DNA of 64,000 nt from Methylobacterium currus (GTDB lineage Bacteria; Pseudomonadota; Alphaproteobacteria; Rhizobiales; Beijerinckiaceae). Positions 58,290 through 64,000 of this stretch are shown piece by piece (the first letter of the stretch is position 1; each line of letters starts with the position of its first letter). The notes under the pieces are model-generated. The model saw nothing but the letters and a program-made list of their open reading frames with translations. It did no database searches and was not told where the DNA came from. The stretch covers positions 1,956,001 through 2,020,000 of the forward strand of contig NZ_CP028843.1 of the NCBI RefSeq assembly GCF_003058325.1, read 5' to 3'. The position numbers were made by a program, and so were the translations under genes.

Positions 58290-59216
58290 ATGCTCGCCAA
58301 GACGTTTCGCAATCCGCTGTTCTGGCTCTGCCTGATCGGCCTCGCGCTCGCCAGCGTGCTGCCGCTCTGGGTCTCGGGCTATATCCTCGGGCTCCTCACG
58401 GTCGCGTATTATTTCGGCGTGTTCTCGATGGCCTGGGACCTGCTGTTCGGCTTCGCCGGCGAGGTCAATTTCGGCCCGACCTTCCTGATCGGTCTCGGCG
58501 CCTACACCGCCGGGATCCTCAACGGCCACGGAGTCGGCATCCCGCTCTGCCTGCTGGCCGGTACCGTCGCGGCGGTGATCGGCGGCCTCGTCCTGGCGCT
58601 GCCGGCGCTCCGGGTGCGCGGCCCGTATTTCGGCCTCACCACGGTCGTGGCGGTGCTGATCCTCCAGAACCTGATCGTCGTCTTCGCCGACACCACCGGC
58701 GGCGAGATCGGGCTGACCGTGCCCGACGTCATCAGCATCGACGCGGCGACGAACTACTGGATCGCCCTCGGCTTCATGGGGGTGAGCGGGCTCGTCCTCT
58801 ACGCCATCGCGGTCTCGCCGGTCGGGCTGATCCTGCAGGCGAGCGGGCAGGACCCGGTCGAGGCCGGGGCGCTCGGCTTCAACGTCGCCAAGCACAAGCT
58901 CGCGGCGTTCTGCGTCAGCGCGGTCTTCTCCGGCCTCGCGGGGGCGTTGTTCGTCTTCTACATGGGCACCGCCTCGGTCGGCACGCTCATCGACGTCTCG
59001 GTCGGCGTCCAGGTCATCATCGGGGCGGTGCTCGGCGGCCGGCGCACCATCGTGGGCGGCGTGCTGGGCGCGGTGTTCCTGATCGCCGCCGGCGAGTTGC
59101 TGCGCCCGCTCGGCTCCCTCTCGACCTTCGTGGTCTCGGCGGCGGCGCTCGCCGTCATCCTGTTCGTGCCGGCGGGCCTCCTCGGGATCCTCACCCGTCA
59201 GGGGCGGCACGCCTGA
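58290..59216 (+). CDS. ABC importer permease, LivM type (set 2)
   Basis: A 308-residue permease with LLFGFAGEVNFGPTFLIGLG and YFGLTTVVAVLILQNLIVVF, the conserved LivM core, and a C terminus with ILFVPAGLLGIL. It pairs with the set-2 LivH. The next gene begins 41 bases later with the fused ATPase. Confidence 0.92.
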   Translation: MLAKTFRNPLFWLCLIGLALASVLPLWVSGYILGLLTVAYYFGVFSMAWDLLFGFAGEVNFGPTFLIGLGAYTAGILNGHGVGIPLCLLAGTVAAVIGGLVLALPALRVRGPYFGLTTVVAVLILQNLIVVFADTTGGEIGLTVPDVISIDAATNYWIALGFMGVSGLVLYAIAVSPVGLILQASGQDPVEAGALGFNVAKHKLAAFCVSAVFSGLAGALFVFYMGTASVGTLIDVSVGVQVIIGAVLGGRRTIVGGVLGAVFLIAAGELLRPLGSLSTFVVSAAALAVILFVPAGLLGILTRQGRHA

Positions 59217-59256
59217 TGGTCCGCCCTCTCCTCCCGTTCCGACAAGGGTTGCGTTC

Positions 59257-60798
59257 ATGAGTGCGGCCGGCCTCGTCCCATCTCCTTCGCCCTCCCCCGC
59301 CCCCCTGCCCTCCGGTGCGCGCCCCGCGGCGGAGGCCGGGCCGCCGCTGCTCGCGGTCGAGGGGCTGACCAAGCGCTATGGCGGCCTCGTCGCGGCCAAA
59401 TCCATCGGCTTCACGGTGCGGGCCGGGGAGATCGTCGGGCTGATCGGGCCGAACGGCTCGGGCAAGTCCACGGTGATGAAGCTCATCATGGGGCTGGAGC
59501 GCCCCAATGCCGGCAGCGTGAAGCTCGACGGCACCGAGATCGCCGGCTGGCCCTCGCACCGGGTGGCGCGGGCCGGGATCGGCCTCGTCTTCCAGCATTC
59601 GCGGCCGCTGCACCGCCAGACGGTGCTGGAGAACATCAAGCTCGCGCTCCTGCCCGACAGCCTGATCCGGCTTCTCGCCGATCCGGGCGTGGAGAAGCGG
59701 GCGCGGGCCATCGCCGAGCGGGTGGGTCTCGGGGCCGTGCTGGACCGGCGCCCCGGCACCCTCCCCTTCGCCGACCTGCGCCGGATGGAGCTCGCCAAGG
59801 CGATCGCCCGCGACCCGAAGGTGGTGCTGGTCGACGAGCCCTTCGCGGGCCTCACCTCGGCGGAAGTGGCGGATTTCTCCGCCCTGATCCGCGGCTTCCG
59901 CGACGAGGGCAAGGCGGTGCTCCTCGTCGACCACAACGTGAAGAGCGTCGCCGCCCTCGTCGACCGGGTCTTCGCGATGTATCTCGGCGAGCGCGTCGCC
60001 GAGGGCTCGGCCGCCGAGGTGATGCGCAACGAGACCGTGCGGCGGGTCTATCTCGGCGGCAGCATCGAGACCGCGGCACGGCCGGAGGCGAATTTCTCCG
60101 GCGAGCCCCTGCTCAAGGTCGAGGGGCTGGACGTGCTCTACGGCAAGGCCCAGGCCCTGCGCCAGGTCGGGATCCACGTCCATGAGGGCGAGTTCGTCTC
60201 GGTGGTCGGCCTCAACGGCGCCGGCAAGACGACCCTGTTCAACGCCATCTCGGGTCTGGTGCCGCATTCCGGCCGGATCACCTTCGCGGGCGAGCCGCTG
60301 GCGAAGCGGACGCCCGCGAGCATCGCCAAGGGCGGGATCGTCCAGGTGCCGGAGACCCGCGAGCTGTTCGGCGAGATGAGCGTGCGCGAGAACCTCGATC
60401 TCGGCGGCCAGCACCTGCCCAAGGCCGAGAGCGCGCGCCAGCTCGACTGGCTGTTCGAACTCTTCCCGATCCTGAAGAGCCGCGGCGGCCAGATGGCCCG
60501 CACCCTCTCAGGGGGAGAGCAGCAGATGCTCACCATCGCCCGCGCCCTGATGATGAAGCCACGGCTCCTGATCCTCGACGAGCCGACGCTGGGCCTCGCC
60601 CCGGTGATCCTCGAGCAGCTCTCGAAGGCGCTGGAGCGACTGCGCCAGACGACGCCGATCACGGTGCTGCTGGGCGAGCAGAACGTGACCTTCGCGCTGC
60701 CCCATGCCGACCGGGTCTACGTGCTGGAGCATGCTCGCATCGTCTGGGAGGGCCCGCCCGACCGCTTCGCCGCGGAAGCCGGCACGGGATACCTATAG
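59257..60798 (+). CDS. Fused LivG-LivF ABC ATPase (set 2)
   Basis: A 513-residue protein with two full ABC ATPase domains. Domain 1 (about 30-270) has Walker A GPNGSGKSTVMK, a LivG-type signature (LPFADLRRMELAKAI) and Walker B VVLVDEPFAGLTS. Domain 2 (about 285-510) has Walker A GLNGAGKTTLFN, LSGGEQQMLTIARALM and LLILDEPTLGLAP, which is LivF-like. The join is a short linker near residue 272-284 with no stop. In set 1 the same pair are separate genes. The first 30 residues are Pro/Ser-rich and probably disordered. Confidence 0.93.
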   Translation: MSAAGLVPSPSPSPAPLPSGARPAAEAGPPLLAVEGLTKRYGGLVAAKSIGFTVRAGEIVGLIGPNGSGKSTVMKLIMGLERPNAGSVKLDGTEIAGWPSHRVARAGIGLVFQHSRPLHRQTVLENIKLALLPDSLIRLLADPGVEKRARAIAERVGLGAVLDRRPGTLPFADLRRMELAKAIARDPKVVLVDEPFAGLTSAEVADFSALIRGFRDEGKAVLLVDHNVKSVAALVDRVFAMYLGERVAEGSAAEVMRNETVRRVYLGGSIETAARPEANFSGEPLLKVEGLDVLYGKAQALRQVGIHVHEGEFVSVVGLNGAGKTTLFNAISGLVPHSGRITFAGEPLAKRTPASIAKGGIVQVPETRELFGEMSVRENLDLGGQHLPKAESARQLDWLFELFPILKSRGGQMARTLSGGEQQMLTIARALMMKPRLLILDEPTLGLAPVILEQLSKALERLRQTTPITVLLGEQNVTFALPHADRVYVLEHARIVWEGPPDRFAAEAGTGYL

Positions 60799-60925
60799 GT
60801 ATCGAAGAAGCGGTCCGGCGAGAAGCTCGGCCGGAGAGGCGAATCGAAAGCGCTTGACTCGGGTTAAGGCAGCTGGAGACGAACGGTCGTAACCGTGCAG
60901 GACAGCCACCCCAGGAGAGAGCGGA

Positions 60926-61387
60926 ATGTCCTGCTATTACTTTCATTTCGAGGTCGGCAGCCGTCTCATCCGGGACACCCGCGGCGTCGAGCTCGAGGAG
61001 CCGCACGAGATCATCACCTGCTCGGCCCATATCGCGGTGCTGCTGAAACGGCGCGCCTGCCGCGAGCCCGAGTGGAAGGAGGCGATCATCCATGTCGAGG
61101 ACAAGGAGCGCCGCTTCAGCCTCTTCCTGCCGATCGCGCGGTTCGCGGATGCGATTCCCAGGTTGCAGGCGAACGAGACGACAGGGGGACTTGCCGAGAG
61201 CTCGACGAGTCTCGCCGGCATCCCGCTCACGGCGTCCTCCCCCGGGGCCACGCAGCGGAGCCCGGGACCCGTCACCGCTGACGCGTCAGGACGAAGCGAA
61301 CCGCGATTCCCCTTGGTCGGCACGGCCAGCGGTGATGGACGCCGGAGTCTCGTCCGCGGCGAATCACGCGATGACGCGGAGGGATGA
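60926..61387 (+). CDS. DUF6894-type protein with C-terminal repeat-derived extension
   Basis: A 153-residue protein. The first 80 residues have the DUF6894 look: YYFHFEVGSRLIRDTRGVEL near the start and AIIHVEDKERRFSLFLPIARF. Such proteins are common in Methylobacterium and related genera and have no known function. A good site (aggagagagcgg) precedes the ATG. From about residue 103 onward the sequence is encoded by a family 2 intergenic repeat (GATQRSPGPVT and after), so the C terminus is probably accidental, created when the repeat removed or overran the original stop. Confidence 0.65.
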   Translation: MSCYYFHFEVGSRLIRDTRGVELEEPHEIITCSAHIAVLLKRRACREPEWKEAIIHVEDKERRFSLFLPIARFADAIPRLQANETTGGLAESSTSLAGIPLTASSPGATQRSPGPVTADASGRSEPRFPLVGTASGDGRRSLVRGESRDDAEG

Positions 61388-61388
61388 C
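61240..61388. repeat. Family 2 repeat overlapping the end of the DUF6894 gene
   Basis: GGGGCCACGCAGCGGAGCCC (61245-61264 region) followed by GGGACCCG matches the family 2 arm at 55411-55455 and 46141-46165. GATGACGCGGAGG occurs twice in tandem near 61371 and 61384, at the gene's stop. Confidence 0.6.
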
Positions 61389-61420
61389 GCGGAGGATCGT
61401 AAACCAGCGCAGCGCGAGGA

Positions 61421-62287
61421 TCACCTGACCGATCGCGCCGCCCGCCAGAGCCACCAGATCCGGCGCCAGTTCGGCACCTCGATCACGCTGGCGAGCGGGT
61501 CGTAGCCCGGCCGCTCCATCTGCGAGAGATAACCCTCGACGAGGGCGACCGGCAGGAAGGCCGGGGCGGCCACGGTCGCGATGGTCGCCCGCTCGGCCGC
61601 GTAGGCCGCGAGATGGCGGCGCACCAGCGCACGCAGGTCGGCGCAGGCGCCGAGCAGCCCCGGGCCGCCGCGCCCGGCGACGATGTCCTCGCGGGTGACG
61701 CCGTGAGCCTTGAGCATGTCGGCCGGCAGGTAGACCTGGCCGCGCCGCGCGTGCCAGGGCAGCGCCCGCAGCAGGCCCGTCACCGCGTAGGCGACGCCGG
61801 CATGGCCCGCGGCCGCGGCGCCGCCGGGCTCGGAGCCCTTCGCCAGGATCAGGCTGCCGAGGCGGATCAGGCAGGAGGCGGTCTCGCCGCAATAGCCTTC
61901 GAGGTCGCGGGTCGAGGGCATCGGGTCGTCGTAGAGGTCGAACACCCGCGCGTCGATCAGGTCGACGAGGGGCTGGCGCGGCAGGCGCGCCTTGACCAGG
62001 GTGTCGTCGAGGGCGGCGGCGACCGGGTGCGCCCGCACGTCGCCCCGCGCCTCGCCCTGGAGCGCGTCGCGCCACCATTGCAGGCGCAATTCGCCGGGCA
62101 TCGGGCTCGACACGGCGTCGCGCACCCGCGCCACCTCCAGGCTGAAGGCGGCGAGCGCGAGGAGATGCGGGCGTGTCTCCGCCGGAGCGTAGAGGCTGGC
62201 ATACCAGCGGTCCGGGTCGCCCTCGCGCACCAGGGCCTCGCAATGGGCGTAGGCCCAGGCCGGATCCCGCGTCTCGGGCTGGCTCAT
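61421..62287 (-). CDS. Phytoene/squalene synthase-fold protein, NDUFAF6-like
   Basis: A 288-residue protein of the squalene/phytoene synthase fold. Where true synthases have the first Asp-rich motif, this protein reads SLEVARVRDAVSSP, followed by GELRLQWWRDALQG. That pattern is the one found in NDUFAF6, a non-enzymatic complex I assembly factor, not in prenyl synthases; the second Asp cluster (YCGETASCLIRLGSL) is also degenerate. With a Mth938-fold protein and secF/secD upstream in the same orientation, this group is the bacterial counterpart of mitochondrial complex I assembly genes. Carotenoid or hopanoid synthesis is therefore unlikely. Confidence 0.78.
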   Translation of the reverse strand: MSQPETRDPAWAYAHCEALVREGDPDRWYASLYAPAETRPHLLALAAFSLEVARVRDAVSSPMPGELRLQWWRDALQGEARGDVRAHPVAAALDDTLVKARLPRQPLVDLIDARVFDLYDDPMPSTRDLEGYCGETASCLIRLGSLILAKGSEPGGAAAAGHAGVAYAVTGLLRALPWHARRGQVYLPADMLKAHGVTREDIVAGRGGPGLLGACADLRALVRRHLAAYAAERATIATVAAPAFLPVALVEGYLSQMERPGYDPLASVIEVPNWRRIWWLWRAARSVR

Positions 62288-62297
62288 CGGATCCGGC

Positions 62298-62687
62298 TCA
62301 CGACACCGCGATCAGGGCGGCCGCGACCTTGCGGTTCTCGGCCATCAGGATGTTGTAGGTCCGGGCCGCGGCGCCGGTCTGCATCACGTCGAGGCCGATG
62401 CCGGAGTCCTTCAGGAACCGGCGCAAGGAATCGGGCACGAACACGATCTCAAGCCCCGTGCCGAGGAGGAGAAGGTCGATCTCTCCGGCCTCGGCCACAA
62501 GGGATCCCAGGCTCTCGGGCGTGATCCCGGCCGGCTCGGTCACGTCCCAGGCGTGCACGCCGGAGGGCAGCGCCAGGATCGAGCCGCGATGCGACATCTC
62601 GGCGAAGCGAAACCCCCCGCCGCCATAGGCGTCGATCGGGTGACGGCCCGGGACGAAGCCGTCGTGCTGGCGTTCGGGAGGCGCCAC
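62298..62687 (-). CDS. Mth938/DUF498-fold protein, NDUFAF3-like
   Basis: A 129-residue protein of the Mth938-like fold, which includes mitochondrial NDUFAF3. It has HPIDAYGGGGFRFAEMSHRG, GEIDLLLLGTGLEIVFVPD and TYNILMAENRKVAAALIAV, the closing family signature. The GTG start at 62687 shares one base with the secF stop (TAGTG), so they are translationally coupled. The NDUFAF6-like gene follows 10 bases after its stop. In Alphaproteobacteria this fold is usually found beside secDF. Confidence 0.83.
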   Translation of the reverse strand: MAPPERQHDGFVPGRHPIDAYGGGGFRFAEMSHRGSILALPSGVHAWDVTEPAGITPESLGSLVAEAGEIDLLLLGTGLEIVFVPDSLRRFLKDSGIGLDVMQTGAAARTYNILMAENRKVAAALIAVS

Positions 62688-63634
62688 TACTCGGCCGCCT
62701 GCGGCAGGGTGGAGGTGTCGCGGGCCTGCGAACGGGTCCCGCCGGCCTGCAGCCCGATATAGATCAGGAACGGGGTCGAGACGAAGATCGCCGAATAGGT
62801 GCAGATCACCACGCCGGCCAGCATCACCACCGAGAAGCCCTTGATCGCCTCGCCGCCGAACAGCACCAGGGCCAGCAGCGACAGGGCGGTTGACATCGCG
62901 GTCATCACCGTGCGCGACATGGTCGAGTTGATCGACAGGTTGAGCAATTGCTCGGTCGGCATGGTCTTGTAGCGCCGCATCAGCTCGCGGGTGCGGTCGA
63001 ACACCACCACCGTCTCGTTCAGCGAGTAGCCCACGATGGTGAGGATCGCGGCGATCGAGGTCATGTTGAACTCGATCCGGGTGATCACGAACAATCCGAC
63101 CGTGATGACGATGTCGTGCAGGGTGCCGACGATGGCGCCCAGCGCCAGTTCGCGCTCGAACCGGAACCACAGGTAGAGCAGCACCGCCACGACCGACAAA
63201 ACGACGCCGATCGTGCCCGACTGGACCAGCTCGCCCGAGACGCGGGGGCCGACGGTCTCGACGCGGTCGAAGGCGTAATCCTTGTCGAAGGCGGCGTGAG
63301 CCTTCTGCATCACCAGGGTCTGGCCGGTCTCGCCGCCGGCCTGAAGCGGGAAGCGCACCGAGATCGAGCCCTGGCCGAGCTCCTGCACCTCGGTCTCGCC
63401 GAAGCCGAACTCGTTGGCGGTGTGGCGCACCGAGCCGACATCCGACGTCACGCCCGGCTTCGGCCGCAGCTCGACCAGGGTGCCGCCCTTGAAATCGATG
63501 CCGAAATTGAGCCCGATCTGCAGGAACAGCACCACCGTGGCGACCGAGATGAACGCCGAGAGCGGGAAGCTGAGGCGCCGCAGGCGCATGAAGTCGAAAT
63601 GGGATTCGTCGGGCCAGAGGCGGAGGAGGCGCAT
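62687..63634 (-). CDS. secF: Protein translocase subunit SecF
   Basis: A 315-residue membrane protein with six helices. Typical points: FGIDFKGGTLVELRP, VGPRVSGELVQSGTIGV, GTLHDIVITVGLFVI, and IVGYSLNETVVVFDRTRE (the SecF GYS-ND motif region). SecDF pulls proteins across the membrane using proton force. The ATG at 63634 is chosen since it follows aggagg and starts the MRLLRLWPDESHFDFMRLRR sequence typical of alphaproteobacterial SecF. Confidence 0.95.
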   Translation of the reverse strand: MRLLRLWPDESHFDFMRLRRLSFPLSAFISVATVVLFLQIGLNFGIDFKGGTLVELRPKPGVTSDVGSVRHTANEFGFGETEVQELGQGSISVRFPLQAGGETGQTLVMQKAHAAFDKDYAFDRVETVGPRVSGELVQSGTIGVVLSVVAVLLYLWFRFERELALGAIVGTLHDIVITVGLFVITRIEFNMTSIAAILTIVGYSLNETVVVFDRTRELMRRYKTMPTEQLLNLSINSTMSRTVMTAMSTALSLLALVLFGGEAIKGFSVVMLAGVVICTYSAIFVSTPFLIYIGLQAGGTRSQARDTSTLPQAAE

Positions 63635-63719
63635 CGTCGGTCTCGAAAAGGTGTGTCGGCGCACCCGATCGGGCGCAGCGCGGATGCGGACGGCCTCAGG
63701 GCCGGCCGCGGAAAGCCGG

Positions 63720-64000
63720 TCAGATCGGCAGGGTCTTGGGCCGCAGGCGCTGGTACCACAGGGCGATCATCATCCGGGTCAGGGTCACGGCGGTGATGAC
63801 CGTAGTCATGATGCCGAGGATGAACACCACCGCGAAGCCGCGGACCGGCCCCGAGCCAAGGAAGAACAGGATCACCGCGGCGATGGCCATGGTGGAATTG
63901 GAATCCACGATGGTCGCGAAGGCGCGGTCGAAGCCGGCCTGGAGAGCCGAGGGGATCGAGCGGCCGGCCCGCACCTCCTCGCGCACGCGCTCGTAGATCA
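63720..64000 (-). CDS. secD: Protein translocase subunit SecD, C-terminal part (start outside window)
   Basis: The window ends inside secD. The visible 93 residues are the last part: YERVREEVRAGRSIPSALQA, DSNSTMAIAAVILFFLGSGP, then GFAVVFILGIMTTVITAVTL, which is the standard SecD ending, with ALWYQRLRPKTLPI as C terminus. It precedes secF by 85 bases. Confidence 0.93.
   Translation of the reverse strand, partial: IYERVREEVRAGRSIPSALQAGFDRAFATIVDSNSTMAIAAVILFFLGSGPVRGFAVVFILGIMTTVITAVTLTRMMIALWYQRLRPKTLPI

Noticed and set aside
61421..62287. Carotenoid or hopanoid phytoene/squalene synthase
   Set aside because: The first Asp-rich motif is missing and the neighbours are secDF and an NDUFAF3-like gene, not terpene genes.
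1..64000. tRNA, rRNA, CRISPR arrays, insertion sequences or integrase
   Set aside because: I saw no cloverleaf-like sequence, no regular spacer repeats and no transposase or integrase motif. The inverted repeats found are short, non-coding and intergenic.

Overview
The window reads as chromosomal DNA of a high-GC (about 70% by eye) alphaproteobacterium of the Rhizobiales/Hyphomicrobiales, most likely a Methylobacterium or close relative. The clues are a complete rhizobial-type very-long-chain fatty acid (VLCFA) lipid A locus with a clear AcpXL, LexA-type boxes of the alphaproteobacterial form GTTC-N7-GTTC, a double cold-shock-domain protein, a DUF6894-type protein, and a secD-secF cluster followed by homologues of mitochondrial complex I assembly factors. 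I saw no rRNA, tRNA, CRISPR array, transposase or integrase gene.

Layout. 1-10.2 kb: the tail of a DapA-family lyase, a pentapeptide-repeat membrane protein, an FkbH-like/acyl carrier protein pair, a lone CoxL-type molybdoenzyme subunit with a DUF2218 gene, an M29 aminopeptidase, an MDR oxidoreductase and a secreted DUF1223 protein. 10.3-17.0 kb (minus strand): acpXL, fabZ, a ketosynthase-like gene without the active-site Cys, a normal ketosynthase, a reductase, an SH3 protein, a zinc-type dehydrogenase and an lpxXL-like acyltransferase; together these would build and attach the VLCFA of lipid A. 17.2-20.9 kb: AI-2E transporter, RidA protein, single-domain response regulator, dienelactone hydrolase.

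21.0-27.0 kb is the most unusual part. Two divergent promoter regions, each carrying two LexA-type boxes, flank a recombination or repair cassette: a possible annealing-type protein, an unknown protein, an SbcD/Mre11-like phosphoesterase, an SbcC/Rad50-like ATPase whose two halves are in permuted order (Walker B half first, Walker A half second, CxxC hook at the C terminus), a small coiled-coil protein and another unknown protein. The arrangement predicts DNA-damage induction of a non-standard Mre11-Rad50-like complex.

27.1-39.1 kb is housekeeping: acylphosphatase, DUF599, DUF3253, YdcF, RraA-like, GST, the EF-P modification set (epmB, epmA, efp), DUF1624, cold-shock protein, DUF192, a small lipoprotein, PAQR/hemolysin III and heme A synthase.

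39.3-60.8 kb is a 21-kb catabolic block, all on the plus strand: a GntR regulator, a five-gene branched-chain-type ABC importer, MmgE/PrpD, a PEP mutase/isocitrate lyase-type lyase, HyuB and HyuA, an isochorismatase-fold protein lacking its Cys, a flavoprotein, LeuC/LeuD-type hydro-lyase subunits, and a second ABC importer whose two ATPases are fused. A 13-base sequence shared by the gntR promoter and the region before the lyase gene suggests one regulon. The substrate is unknown; uptake and breakdown of a cyclic imide or branched dicarboxylate is a working idea. The window ends with a DUF6894 gene, an NDUFAF6-like protein, an NDUFAF3-like protein, secF and the end of secD. Two families of palindromic intergenic repeats are scattered through the window.
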